A stretch of DNA of 64,000 nucleotides from Onchidella celtica. Lineage: Eukaryota > Mollusca > Gastropoda > Systellommatophora > Onchidiidae. The position numbers and the translations under genes were made by a program. This document shows, piece after piece, positions 9,751-20,317 of this stretch. The DNA lies in contig OZ007579.1 of assembly GCA_963931925.1 (NCBI GenBank), positions 41,528,335 through 41,592,334 of the forward strand, given 5' to 3'. Below the pieces are notes generated by a model. It was not told where the DNA came from. It ran no database searches and worked only from the letters and a program-made list of their open reading frames with translations. Each line of letters begins with the position of its first letter. Positions within the stretch are counted from its first letter, which is position 1.

Positions 9751-11351
9751 ACCACGAGCTGGAGATGGAGAGGATCCGCCATCAGCGTGGAGGCGAGTCG
9801 ACGCAGGGGACCAGCGACCACGCCAGTTCCAAGAAACCCAAGCTACCTGCATTTCAGGATGGGAAGGACGACCTTGATAGCTGGCTACTTCGTTTTGAGA
9901 GGTTTGCCGAGACAGCGGACTGGCCCAGATCCACCTGGACGACATCACTGTCTGCCCTGCTGACTGGGAGAGCTCTGGAGTGCTTCTGCCGATTGCCGAT
10001 CGATGAGGCCAAGGACTACGATAAAGTCAAGGAAGCTTTACAGAAGAGGTATAACCTGTCAGAGGACGGTTACAGACTCATGTTCAGACAAGGTAAGCCT
10101 GAAGATGGAGAAGATGTCGGGATGTTTCTTACTAGGATCAAGAGTTACCTAGAGAGGTGGATAAAGCTATCAAAGACGGAGAAGACCTACGATGGAGTGA
10201 AGGACCTGTTCGTTAGAGAGCAGTTTATGGATGTTTGCCCACCAGACCTTGCGACCCATGTGAGGGAGAGGAAGCCAAAGACGCTACAGGACGTCGCAGA
10301 CTCGGCGGAGGCTTTCCTGGTAGCGAGGAACCGGACACTCAGCGGGAGCGCCAGACTGCAGAGCCGGCCAGTGCGACAGAGGCTCAACGGAGACAGAAGC
10401 ACACAGGTCTGCCATAGGTGCCAGAGGCCGGGACATAAGGCGACGGAGTGTCGTACCAAGATAAACGACAAAGGTGAGTTGAAATGTTACCTTTGTGGAA
10501 AGCCAGGCCACGTTCGGAGAATGTGTCCAGCCCAGAAGGATACGGGGCGAGGCAATCCGAACAAGGCGGCGGCGGCCGTAATTATAGCGGCGGACGAGTC
10601 GTCGAGACAGGATGCGACGACGGCTGACACCAGCATCAACGTTCAAGCGGTAATGAAGGACGGGAAGCTACAGTTAGCGGTGCCTGTTACGTGCGGAGGA
10701 TGCAGTGACGGAAGGACCGTGGAGAAATTGAAGTTACCAGTGATGAAGGGCTTGATTGGAAATCGAGCAGTAGACATCCTAAGAGATACCGGCTGTGAAG
10801 GTGTAGTGGTGCGGCAATCACTGGTGGACGACGGACAGCTCACCGGTGGGAAGAAACTTATCGCGAGGATCGATAACTCCTTGTTAGCGGCGGAGGAAGC
10901 CGTTATCGACGTGAAGACGCCTTACCTGACGGGCAGAGTGACGGCACTGTGTCTCCCGGAGACCATCTGCGACCTAGTAGTCGGGAACGTGGACGGAGCG
11001 AAGGACCCGTACGACCCTGATACCGAGGTGATGGTAGGAGCGGTGACCACGAGGGCCCAGGAGAAGAGGAAGAACCAGTCTACGTCGCTGAAGGTGCCGA
11101 GGGCAGAACGGCACGCGGGAGTGGATAGGAAGGAACTCATCCGACTCCAGGAAGAAGACGAAGACCTCAAGAAGTTGGGGCAGAAGAAAATTCCGACCAA
11201 CAGAGGCAACAAGTCCGTACACTTCGAGAGACACGGATTTGAGGTCTTTATTTTAGGAGGTTCGCTGCCCTTGGCATTTACACCTCACTTTACTTGTTTT
11301 TTATTATTTCTTGTTCTGGCGGGGGGGGGGGGGGGGAGATATTATGGATAA
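9747..11351 (+). CDS. Gag-protease polyprotein, frame ends inside a SINE
   Basis: This is the structural nucleocapsid/capsid protein and aspartic protease of the LTR element. Residues 30-160 form the retrotransposon Gag core (LPAFQDGKDDLDSWLLRFERF ... ALLTGRALECF ... YRLMFRQGKP). Two CCHC zinc knuckles are visible at about 222-235 and 247-260. The protease motif RDTGCEGVVV has its DTG near residue 347. Natural sequence runs to 11237. The last 38 or so codons are SINE sequence, ending in glycine runs from a G tract. The pre-insertion frame would continue straight into integrase, because SINE plus duplicated target adds 480 bp, a multiple of three. The internal ATG at 9747 is not the true start. 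Confidence 0.9.
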   Translation: MNHELEMERIRHQRGGESTQGTSDHASSKKPKLPAFQDGKDDLDSWLLRFERFAETADWPRSTWTTSLSALLTGRALECFCRLPIDEAKDYDKVKEALQKRYNLSEDGYRLMFRQGKPEDGEDVGMFLTRIKSYLERWIKLSKTEKTYDGVKDLFVREQFMDVCPPDLATHVRERKPKTLQDVADSAEAFLVARNRTLSGSARLQSRPVRQRLNGDRSTQVCHRCQRPGHKATECRTKINDKGELKCYLCGKPGHVRRMCPAQKDTGRGNPNKAAAAVIIAADESSRQDATTADTSINVQAVMKDGKLQLAVPVTCGGCSDGRTVEKLKLPVMKGLIGNRAVDILRDTGCEGVVVRQSLVDDGQLTGGKKLIARIDNSLLAAEEAVIDVKTPYLTGRVTALCLPETICDLVVGNVDGAKDPYDPDTEVMVGAVTTRAQEKRKNQSTSLKVPRAERHAGVDRKELIRLQEEDEDLKKLGQKKIPTNRGNKSVHFERHGFEVFILGGSLPLAFTPHFTCFLLFLVLAGGGGGRYYG

Positions 11352-11704
11352 ATTTTAATCTATTAATTTCAATTTTGCCCGGGCAGCGGCCTTTCGGCCT
11401 GCTCTTTACGATTTCCAACTGCCAAGGTATCTTTAACGTGCGCAACGTGCACACGGGCCCTCCGAATTTTTTCGTCCTTATCCGAGAAGACTAGGTACTC
11501 GATCCTACCCCCCAATAGGACCAGGGACTTGAAAATATGAGAAAAATCCAATTTCCAAGAACTACTCGATCCTACCCCCAATAGGACCAGGGACTTGAAA
11601 ATACGAGAAAAATCCAATTTCCAACATGCCTGCACTGCCCGGGTTTAGAACCCGGGACCCTTGGCATGAGAGGCGAGCACCTTGCCTCTAGACCACCTTG
11701 TCCC
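11238..11704 (-). mobile_element. tRNA-Glu-related SINE inside gag-pol
   Basis: It is inserted in reverse orientation with a perfect 13-bp duplication CGAGAGACACGGA at 11225-11237 and 11705-11717. The tRNA-like head is at the right end, with A box TGGTCTAGAGG and B box GGTTCTAAACC read on the minus strand. The left end is the A/T-rich tail preceded by a run of 16 G. An internal segment of about 67 bp (ACTCGATCCTACCCCC...) is tandemly duplicated. Sister copies lie at 36529-36913 and 59880-60212. Confidence 0.9.
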
Positions 11705-13871
11705 CGAGAGACACGGAGGTGTACTGTACCGGATTTATAGGGACATAAGACAGGCTACGATTACAAGACAAGTGGTACTACCCGAGAAACTGAGGGAGTA
11801 TGTACTGGGCGTTGCCCATGATTCTATCGTCGGAGGACATCTCGGCGTGAAGAAAACGAAGGACAGGGTGATGAGCAACTTTTACTGGCCTGGTATTGAA
11901 GGTGACGTCGCGAGATACTGCCGCTCATGTGACATCTGCCAGAGGACAGTGAACAAGGGAACGACTCCTAAGGTGCATTTGCAGAGTATGCCAGTGGTAG
12001 ACATCCCATTTAGGAGAGTGGCCGTGGACCTGGTAGGACCTATTGATCCCCCAAGTGAAGGCGGACATCGGTATATCCTGGTATACGTAGACTACGCTAC
12101 TCGTTACCCTGAAGCGACCCCCTTGAAGAAGATTGACGCAGAGACAGTAGCAGAAGCCTTAGTAAATATCTACAGCCGTTTGGGTGTGCCCGAGGAGATC
12201 TTATCTGATCAAGGGACTCAATTCATGTCGGACGTCATGAAGGAAACGAACAGACTACTGGGAATTCGACAGTCGACCACCACAGTCTACCACCCTATGT
12301 GCAACGGGCTGGTGGAGCGATTTAACGGCACACTGAAGAAGACCTTGAGGCGACTGTGCGCGGAGCAACCTAAGCAGTGGCACCGATACATTAACCCGCT
12401 GCTCTTCGCGTATCGTGAAGTTCCCCAAGAATCGACAAAGTTCGCCCCATTCGAGTTACTGTATGGAAGAACGGTGAGAGGACCGATGCACATCTTGCGA
12501 AAATTATGGACCAAGGACGTAGAGGAGCCGGAGACAAAGACCAGTTACCAGTACGTCATGGAACTACGCGAGCGGCTGGAGGACACGTGGAAGTTAGCGA
12601 CGGAAGAGCTCTCAAAGGCACAAGGTAGACAGAAAACCTACTACGACCGGAAGGCTCGAGAGAGGAAGTTCCGCCCTGGCGACAAAGTTTTAGTACTGCT
12701 GCCGACAAACGCTAACAAGCTCCTAGTCCAGTGGAAGGGACCATACAAAGTAGTCTCGGTTGTCGGTGTCAACGACTACAAAGTCAAGATGGGTGTGAAA
12801 GAGAAGACATTGCACGCTAACCTTCTCAAGAGGTATATCCCCAGGACTACACCAGCGACGACGCAAGCAGCGGCGGGGGCAATGGGACCGGCATCTGTCG
12901 TGGCCGAGGTGTGTGAGATGAACGACGGCAGGAGCGACACCACACCTGGAGATGTCGACGCTATGAAGGACGACGACGGTGATGGTGCTGGGACTGTGCT
13001 GGCAGAGGACGACGTGATGGACGAGAGTCAACCTGTGGAGTCAGCTGGCATGACAGTCATCGAGGACGGCGACCTGGAAGGCGACAACGGTGGAACGACG
13101 GAGGACCTTGCCGACCTAGGAAGCTGGCACCAGAAGGAAGGCTACGAAGATGTCCAATATGGAACGCAGCTGACGCCGGAACAACGTCAACAACTCGGCG
13201 ACGTGGTGAAGGAGTATCAACGCATCTTCACCAATCTCCCCGGATGCTGCCAGTTAGGCGAACATTGTATCGACCTGACGTCAGAGGTACCTGTTCGGCA
13301 ACGACCATACCCGGTGCCCTATGCTATGCACGACTCCTTGAAGGAGGAGCTCAGCACCATGGAAAGGTTGGGCATCATACGCAGGAGCTCATCAGCGTAT
13401 GCTTCACCGGTTGTTGTCGTCAAGAAGAAGGATGGATCCAACCGAGTCTGCATCGATTACAGGAGGCTGAACAAGATCACTGTGTTCGACCCTCATCCGA
13501 CAGCAGCCCCATCGGAAGTGTTCCAGAGTCTGTCGAGAGGAAGAATATTCTCTCGGATCGACTTGAGCAAGGGATACTGGCAAGTGCGAGTCCGGGAACA
13601 AGACATTCCCAAGACAGCGTTCGTCACCATGGGCGAACATTACGAATTCACCCGGATGCCCTTCGGGATGATGAACTCAGGAGCTACACTGAACAGGATC
13701 GTGAAGCCATTGATCCAGGGACTGAACAATGTGACAGCGTATGTGGACGACCTGCTGATCCATACAGAGACATTCGACGAGCATGTGAAGGCTCTCAAGG
13801 AATTGCTGCAGAGGATGGACCAAGCTGGATTAACTGCAAGACCGTCCAAGTGCCGGATTGGAAACGTCTGA
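11682..13871 (+). CDS. Integrase-reverse transcriptase polyprotein (INT before RT)
   Basis: Element-derived sequence starts at 11705; the first few codons are SINE. The integrase zinc-binding module has H46, H53, C83 and C86. The catalytic core has D116 (VAVDLVGP), D176 (LSDQGTQF) and E212 (VERFNGTL). A GPY/F-type module (WKGPYKVV) and an acidic linker follow. The gypsy-type RT comes after these: VVKKKDGSNRVCIDYRRLN, IFSRIDLSKGYWQV, FTRMPFGMMNSGAT, and YVDD at 687-690. Putting integrase upstream of RT is diagnostic of the Gmr1-like layout. The frame ends at 13871 by a one-base shift, and RNase H continues in the next frame. Confidence 0.93.
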   Translation: MPLDHLVPERHGGVLYRIYRDIRQATITRQVVLPEKLREYVLGVAHDSIVGGHLGVKKTKDRVMSNFYWPGIEGDVARYCRSCDICQRTVNKGTTPKVHLQSMPVVDIPFRRVAVDLVGPIDPPSEGGHRYILVYVDYATRYPEATPLKKIDAETVAEALVNIYSRLGVPEEILSDQGTQFMSDVMKETNRLLGIRQSTTTVYHPMCNGLVERFNGTLKKTLRRLCAEQPKQWHRYINPLLFAYREVPQESTKFAPFELLYGRTVRGPMHILRKLWTKDVEEPETKTSYQYVMELRERLEDTWKLATEELSKAQGRQKTYYDRKARERKFRPGDKVLVLLPTNANKLLVQWKGPYKVVSVVGVNDYKVKMGVKEKTLHANLLKRYIPRTTPATTQAAAGAMGPASVVAEVCEMNDGRSDTTPGDVDAMKDDDGDGAGTVLAEDDVMDESQPVESAGMTVIEDGDLEGDNGGTTEDLADLGSWHQKEGYEDVQYGTQLTPEQRQQLGDVVKEYQRIFTNLPGCCQLGEHCIDLTSEVPVRQRPYPVPYAMHDSLKEELSTMERLGIIRRSSSAYASPVVVVKKKDGSNRVCIDYRRLNKITVFDPHPTAAPSEVFQSLSRGRIFSRIDLSKGYWQVRVREQDIPKTAFVTMGEHYEFTRMPFGMMNSGATLNRIVKPLIQGLNNVTAYVDDLLIHTETFDEHVKALKELLQRMDQAGLTARPSKCRIGNV

Positions 13872-14544
13872 AGTGGACTTTGTTGGACACTCAGTGGGAA
13901 AGGGTATGATTGGCTTGTTAGAAGAAAATGTGTGTAAGGTGCGGGATGCACCCAGACCCACCACTAAAAAGGAAGTGAAAGCATTTTTAGGACTGGTGGG
14001 ATATTACCAAGAATTTGTACCTAACTTTGCATCGATTGCAGCACCACTGTCTGATTTGCTTAGAAAGGGTCAGCCCAATGTAGTTCAGTGGAAAGAAGTG
14101 CAGGAGAAAGAGTACACTTCTTTGAAGAATGCCATTGTTTCCAAACCCGTGTTATGTTTGCCAGATTTTTCAAAAGAATTTGTCTTAGCAACTGATGCAT
14201 CAGACCGCGGGTTGGGTGCTGCTCTTATGCAGGAATATGAGGGAAAGTTATATCCTGTGGCATATGCCAGTCGTAAGCTATTGCCTCGTGAGACGAAATA
14301 TTCAGTCTCAGAGCGAGAATGCCTAGCCATTGTTTGGGCCGTAAAGAAGTTTACTTTGTATTTGTATGGTAAGGAGTTTGTGCTCCAGACTGACCATAGG
14401 TCATTAGAGTATTTGAATTCTGCCAGATTTGACAGCCCAAAGCTATTACGATGGAGTCTATTTTCACAGTCATATAGATTCAGGATTAGGTATGTCAAGG
14501 GCAAGGAAAATGTCGGCGCCGACTTCCTAAGTAGAGTGTTTTGA
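13858..14544 (+). CDS. RT connection and RNase H domain (frameshifted continuation)
   Basis: It resumes the pol protein one frame over: DFVGHSVGKG, then the RT connection (RPTTKKEVKAFLGLVGYYQEF, residues about 30-55). RNase H has LATDASDRGLGAAL (Asp), SERECLAIVWAV (Glu), LQTDHRSLEYL (Asp) and a final KGKENVGADFLSR. It ends the coding region, with nothing following except a non-coding 3' region. Base use changes sharply here: upstream pol is GC-rich with many GAC/GTC codons, whereas this part is AT-rich with TTT/TTG/GAA codons. That raises the possibility of a recombination join near 13870. Confidence 0.9.
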   Translation: METSEVDFVGHSVGKGMIGLLEENVCKVRDAPRPTTKKEVKAFLGLVGYYQEFVPNFASIAAPLSDLLRKGQPNVVQWKEVQEKEYTSLKNAIVSKPVLCLPDFSKEFVLATDASDRGLGAALMQEYEGKLYPVAYASRKLLPRETKYSVSERECLAIVWAVKKFTLYLYGKEFVLQTDHRSLEYLNSARFDSPKLLRWSLFSQSYRFRIRYVKGKENVGADFLSRVF

Positions 14545-15301
14545 ATAGTACAAGTTCAGTGAGATGTATTGTAACCCAGAGTTTTGCCTGTTAGATACGT
14601 TTCTGGGATGACTGTATTGTACTGTAATGGCATATCTGAATGGGTATTGAATTATTGGCCGGCAGAAAGCCACTATGTATTAGTCATATGTTGATGTTTT
14701 CATTATTTGTTACCAGTGGGACAATGTAATTTTTGAAGACTGTAACCCAAATGGGAACTGCGGGCAAGCAGTGATTTTGTATGTTGCATTGATGTAATTT
14801 ACGAGTGGCCTAAGCTTAGGCAGTGTTGGTATTGCTTTGTTTGATCTGATATGATGAAGTTAGACCCTGATCAGTGGTCGATATGTGTGGGTATACATGC
14901 CATTGTATGTATGACTTCATGCAATTTTTTAGGACAATCATTGTTATGCACAACGTTTATGGGCTATGTTTCGTGCACGAAGCATTGTGTATTGGATGGC
15001 CATCATTTTTAATAGTATCATTGACCATCGTTTCACCATAGTTATGGTAGTGTATTGGTTATAATAGTAGGTCTACTGTTGACCATGGTTTTGTAATGGT
15101 ACTGTAATGATATTGTAATGAGATTGTATTAGTGTTATAAAGATAATATGGTTATTGTATTGTACTTAGGATATTGGGAAGGCACCTATTACAGTATTAG
15201 CAATGTCTATTGTAAGATTGGAGATGAGAAGTATTTTATGATAGTGTAGACGCTTTATGATGTAGATAGTTGAAGAATGTTCAACTTAAATTGGGGAGTT
15301 G
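14545..15301 (+). other. 3' non-coding region of the LTR element, with polypurine tract
   Basis: About 750 bp of T/G-rich non-coding sequence with repeated TTGTAATG/ATTGTATT motifs. The likely polypurine tract (TTGGGGAGTTG) ends at 15301, immediately before the 3' LTR, and would prime plus-strand synthesis. Confidence 0.7.
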
Positions 15302-15936
15302 TGTAGCGTCCCACTAGTAGGACGATCGATATTTTCTCACCCCCCCCCCCCCGCTTGGCGAGTCTCACTCGGCGACCTTCCTCCCCCCTCTCGCCAGCAA
15401 GGCCGGTATTTTTCTTTGATGTGGTTTGTTTGTTTCACTGTAGAATGTCTAGAAAATCTAGAAGGTACTGCGGTGTCCGAGATAACGCTAGGTCGACCTT
15501 GAGTGATGTAATTCTGTGACGTGTCTGTGTACGATTGGGTGGCTGGTATGTGTCCCGAACGATCTAGGTCTGCCTCGTGCTTATGGGGCGGTTAAGCCGC
15601 TTCCTGAACGTTCCTAGACAGAATATATATAAGGAGGGCCAGGCGAGCAGGAGGTGTGCAAATCGTGGGTGCAAATCGTAGGTGTGCAGATCGTAGGCGC
15701 AAATTGTAGGTGTAAATCCAGTTGTAGTAGAAGTGTAAGTGCCTTCCCTGATAGGTGTAAGTAACTTGTGGATATCAGCTCTTGTTTACAGTTATTAAAC
15801 GTTGGTATTAATTGTTCATCGGATCCTGTTATTTATTTCTACAACAGTTCGAGACAGTTTCGTTTTTAAGGGGTAGACGATCAGTTCATCTGACTCTCCC
15901 CATTATAACGTGCTGAAATTTGCATCAACTGTTACA
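15302..15936 (+). repeat. 3' LTR
   Basis: 635 bp, nearly identical to the 5' LTR: by eye three substitutions and one C fewer in the C tract. It is followed by the target duplication GACAT at 15937-15941. Confidence 0.92.
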
Positions 15937-15941
15937 GACAT

Positions 15942-17550
15942 TTTGCCGATTTTGAAGTTTGTCAAGAAAGTGGATCTCCTACTCCTAATTTTATTATGCA
16001 TGAGTGTCGTTTCAACCGTTTAAAAACTTTTCGAGATAATGTGTTTGCGATGTAATGTTGTACGCGTTTTGGAGCCGATTTTACCCAACTCTTCCTACTT
16101 TCAATTCTCATTTCCTCCAAAAGGCAAAAGTGCACATACAACAATATGGAAAATATCCGACGATGTTATATGGGCCGAGGGCCACCGACGATGTTATATG
16201 GGCCGAGGGCCGACGCAAAACTCAAAAGGGCTGACGTCCGCCCTGGCCTGAGGAGGACATTCCCACCTATGACCCTTGGACCTGCCCTCCGAGGTGCGAC
16301 AGTAGGCCTACAACTAGTTTGTGTCTGAAGATAATGGTCTGCATTTTCTTGCGATATCCATTTTTGTCTTATCACTTAGCGTTGTGTCAAGCAGTGGCGG
16401 ACCTACATTTGTGGGACCCTGAAGCTTGAGCTGTTTGGGGCCCTTTCACGACCAGTAACAACAGGGCAACATCCGAAATTCACTCATTAAAAAAAAAGAA
16501 GTTTCTTCAAGGCCCCTCCGGCATTAGGGGCATTGAAACTTAAACTTCATTAGTTTCATAGTAGCTTTGCCACTGGTGTCACGACTTTGTAGTACCGATA
16601 CTGGCATTGGTCTAATTGACTCGATACTGAACGTGCTAGGAATTGCTGAAAACCGGCCCCATGAATGGCGATTCCTTCTCACCCAACTACTCACGTCAAA
16701 TCAGAACTGATCCCAGGAAAACGTCGGTCAACTGCAAACTGACTTGAAATATTCAGCTCTAATCATCAAGTTTACACTGGGTTATGTCAGGCGTGTCGGT
16801 CGCAAACCGTCTTGTAGAAATATGGAAAGACCTTTTACCAATTTCGGCAAAAACGGTCCCAGAGAACTGGTAGTTTAAACACTCCCTAACCAAACAGCCA
16901 TTTTGAGGGCTAACAAGAAGAAAACTGAAGAAGGAGAATACTGAGGAAGAGGAAGAAAAAGATACAGGAGAAGAGGAAAAGTACACGCCGCGGAAGACTT
17001 GGGCAGAAGATGGCAAGAAACAAGAAAGAGTAGAAGAAACAAAAGAACAGACAAACAACAGCAAGAAAAGCGAGGTGTAGAGGCTAACAGCAGTGATCCT
17101 CCTAAACCAAAGACCTCAAATCGCTGGTTAAAAACTTTTTCGGTTTTTCTCTCTTGGCAAATGATTATTTCATGGGCGTTTCTTGGTTTAGTATGCCGCA
17201 AAAAATCGCGTAAGCCGCTGTCGCCGCCTCTTCCCTTGCTGTAAATATTGGCTTTTTTGGGGATGGCTGTGGAGATAATCCATTGGCAGCGCCTGTGGTG
17301 CCGACAAAAGAGCATGTATTGAGCGGATGGCGGACAATCTCCTAGGTCTCATTAAAGCCAGATGTGTGGATACAGATCCGCTAAAGGTTGCTGGGATTTT
17401 GTATGTGTACAACAGTCTGGTGGTCGGTGGTGGGACGGCAATCTTAGGTTTGGGAAGAGCTCGAGTGATACTGAGGTCGTTATCAAAGACTTCGTTTATT
17501 TTGAAATATGGAACAGAATAAAATGTGGATTTACACAATGTTGTAATGTG
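15942..17550. other. Gene-free stretch with small repeats and a SINE tail fragment
   Basis: A roughly 30-bp direct duplication (CGACGATGTTATATGGGCCG) lies at about 16157-16215. About 17061-17119 resembles the 3' part of the SINE at 36.8 kb (AAGAAAAGCGAGGTGTA, then CCTCCTAAACCAAAGACCTC). No gene is supported. Confidence 0.45.
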
Positions 17551-18870
17551 ATGGATGCCTGGATGGATGGTTGGATGGATGGTTGGATGGATGGACGGTT
17601 GGACGGGCGGATGGATGGATTGATGGTTGGACGGGCGGACGGATGGTTGGATGGATGGATGGACGGATGGATGGTTGGACGGGCGGTTGGATGGATGGAT
17701 GGATGGACGGATGGATGGTTGGACGGGCGGACGGATGGTTGGATGGATGGACGGATGGATGGTTGGACGGGCGGACGGATGGTTGGATGGATGGATGGAT
17801 GGACGGATGGATGGTTGGACGGGCGGACGGATGGTTGGATGGATGGATGGATGGATGGACGGATGGATGGTTGGACGGGCGGACGGATGGTTGGATGGAT
17901 GGATGGATGGACGAATGGATGGTTGGACGGGCGGACGGATGGTTGGATGGATGGATGGATGGACGGATGGATGGTTGGACGGGCGGACGGATGGTTGGAT
18001 GGATGGATGGATGGATGGATGGACGGATGGATGGTTGGACGGGCGGACGGATGGTTGGATGGATGGATGGATGGATGGACGGATGGATGGTTGGACGGGC
18101 GGACGGATGGTTGGATGGATGGACGGATGGATGGTTGGACGGCCGGACGGATGGTTGGATGGATGGATGGTTGGACGGGCGGACGGATGGATGGATGGAT
18201 GGACGGATGGATGGTTGGACGGGCGGACGGATGGTTGGATGGATGGGTGGATGGACGGATGGATGGTTGGACGGGCGGATGGATGGATTGATGGTTGGAC
18301 GGGCGGACGGATGGTTGGATGGATGGATGGTTGGATGGATGGTTGGACGGTCGGACGGATGGATGGATGGATGGTTGGATGGATGGAAGGGCGGACGGTT
18401 GGATGGATGGATGGATGGATGGATGGATGGATGGACGGATGGATGGTTGGACGGGCGGACGGATGGTTGGATGGATGGATGGATGGACGGATAGATGGTT
18501 GGACGGGCGGACGGATGGTTGGATGGATGGATGGATGGACGGATGGATGGTTGGACGGGCGGACGGATGGTTGGATGGATGGACGGATGGATGGTTGGAC
18601 GGGCGGACGGATGGTTGGATGGATGGACGGATGGATGGTTGGACGGGCGGACGGATGGTTGGATGGATGGATGGATGGACGGATGGATGGTTGGACGGGC
18701 GGATGGATGGATTGATGGTTGGACGGGCGGACGGATGGTTGGATGGATGGATGGTTGGATGGATGGTTGGACGGGCGGACGGATGGACGGATGGATGGAT
18801 GGATGGTTGGATGGATGGAAGGGCGGACGGTTGGATGGATGGATGGATCGACAGACGGAAGGATCCACGG
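17551..18870. repeat. GGAT-based satellite, about 1.3 kb
   Basis: An almost pure 4-bp-periodic array of GGAT with regularly placed GGTT, GGAC and GGGC variants forms a higher-order unit (GGTTGGACGGGCGGACGGAT). Larger duplications of about 424-432 bp are visible: landmark GGATGGATGGATTGATGG at about 18278 and 18702, and GGAAGGGCGG at 18386 and 18818. All six frames are largely open because the unit contains no stop, so the long reading frames here are artefacts. Confidence 0.95.
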
Positions 18871-19539
18871 TTATAATTAGACTTCGCAGTGAATATTTTG
18901 AAATATGAAATGAAAGGGAATATCACGATGAGATGCATAGTTATGTGGATGAATGGACGGACGGAAGAACACACTGGTAGACGGTGCCTAGACTGATGTA
19001 TGGTTGGCTGGATCGATGACTGCAGAGAGGGATGGGCAATATGGTTCAACAGAGCACACAGAAAAGAAATACTGTTGACCTTTTCGGTGGGCCTATTCAA
19101 AGACAGAAGTATCGATTCTCTACAGATGGGTGGAACAAAGGACCGATTACAAAAATAAAACACCGATTCTGTCTCATTATACCAGTATGTATTTTTTCAC
19201 TCAGAGAACTTTCACATAAGGACAACCCTTCACATAAGGACAATTGCTGACGTATGGACACCACAGACAGTCTCGCCAGTGACTACTTCAATCACAAAAC
19301 AGAAACTTCAAGGTTTGAAGAGTTTTGTAGCGGGCTCTACGTGAACCCGGCCCTCCATCGCCACAAGGCATCCCGTGAAGCCAAAAAGAAACCAACTTCA
19401 GTAGAATAAAGAACAACAGCCGAATGAATTACTTGCTGGACGGGAAACATGAACGTCTTCAGAAGGCCCAAAGTAATTCACAGCAACACATGGAGAAAAA
19501 AAATGAGCCTAGGCACCCACTGGTTGATTTCATCGGCGG
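18871..19539. other. Non-coding stretch
   Basis: A decayed flank of the satellite with scattered GGAT-like words, plus a 20-bp direct repeat near 19200-19245. No gene is seen. Confidence 0.4.
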
Positions 19540-19975
19540 ACTAGTTTGATGGTGACGTCATGACGATTAATTTCGATGAGACTTAGTGCACCAGCCAATT
19601 ACTTTGGTCTCACCAGAGAGTACGTATGTATAGAGAGGTTTCACTATTGATCGATTTGCACTGCGTGACACGGGAGGCGCCGCCAAACCACTGTTAGCAT
19701 GGAGCAGAAAGTAGGTCGCTGCGGTAAACAATAGCTGTTTGTGCATTTCCACGGGGAGTAAGAGCTTACAAACGGCTCTAAATAGTTTCAATCATCCCCC
19801 AAAAATATGAACAAACCGCAATAAACAGATATGCACACTATCTTTGGTGAAGAAGGTTTCTTTAAATTCTCGTTTACCGCCGCAACCTAGTTTCGCGATT
19901 TGGCGGAAGTGAGATCGTTCTATAAATACATACTCTCTGGTCTCACCAATATCGTGATGTCACAATCCAACTAGT
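19540..19975. mobile_element. MITE X, copy 1, interrupted by MITE B
   Basis: The termini ACTAGTTTGATGGTGACGTC and the reverse complement of GTGATGTCACAATCCAACTAGT form inverted repeats of about 22 bp. Removing the nested MITE B leaves roughly 110 bp, the size of copy X2 at 33202-33310, with matching ends and a matching internal GGTCTCA block. Confidence 0.65.
19615..19939. mobile_element. MITE B, intact copy (325 bp), 8-bp target duplication
   Basis: The termini AGAGAGTACGTATGTATAGAG and the reverse complement of TATAAATACATACTCTCTG are inverted repeats. The 8-bp duplication GTCTCACC is at 19607-19614 and 19940-19947. The second copy at 52525-59590 also has an 8-bp duplication. Size and duplication length fit a hAT-like non-autonomous element, but P-type transposons also make 8-bp duplications. 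Confidence 0.8.
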
Positions 19976-20317
19976 GGTTTATGGGAATATCATGATAACC
20001 AGTCTTCTCGGCATAAATCGGATAATGCAGACTGGGAAATACGAGCTTATTGCACGATCTATTTGCGACAAAAAAGTAGACGCCCACTGTCTACCCATGC
20101 AGCTACTATATCTATACATCAGGGACGCTAAATACTTTAAGCAATAAACAATGTCGTAAAACATACTTAAATATCCAGTGCAATGCTCCACAGCAGAAGT
20201 CGCTCACGTCAGATTAAAAGTGCAGACATAGTACCGGCCTGCTTACCAGCACCCTTTAAATGAAAGATTGGTTATACGCCACGGGGTCGGCAACCTTGCA
20301 CAGAAGAGCTATATTTC

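Larger units (their letters stand above)
8734..15936 (+). mobile_element. Complete Gmr1-like Ty3/gypsy LTR retrotransposon (7.2 kb)
   Basis: Two near-identical LTRs (8734-9369 and 15302-15936) begin TGTAGCG and end GTTACA. The target duplication GACAT is present on both sides (8729-8733 and 15937-15941). A tRNA-Pro primer site, gag with two zinc knuckles, a DTG protease, integrase, RT and RNase H follow in that order. Integrase before RT is the pol order described for Gmr1-like members of the Ty3/gypsy group and differs from ordinary gypsy elements. The copy is disabled by a SINE in the gag-pol frame and by at least two frameshifts. By eye the LTRs differ at three bases plus one C-tract indel, so the insertion is recent. 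Confidence 0.93.

Noticed and set aside
17362..19163. Very long reading frames on both strands (up to 555 codons, [14 protein letters not shown] and [14 protein letters not shown])
   Set aside because: They are translations of the GGAT satellite, which has no stop codon in any frame. No real protein composition or start context.
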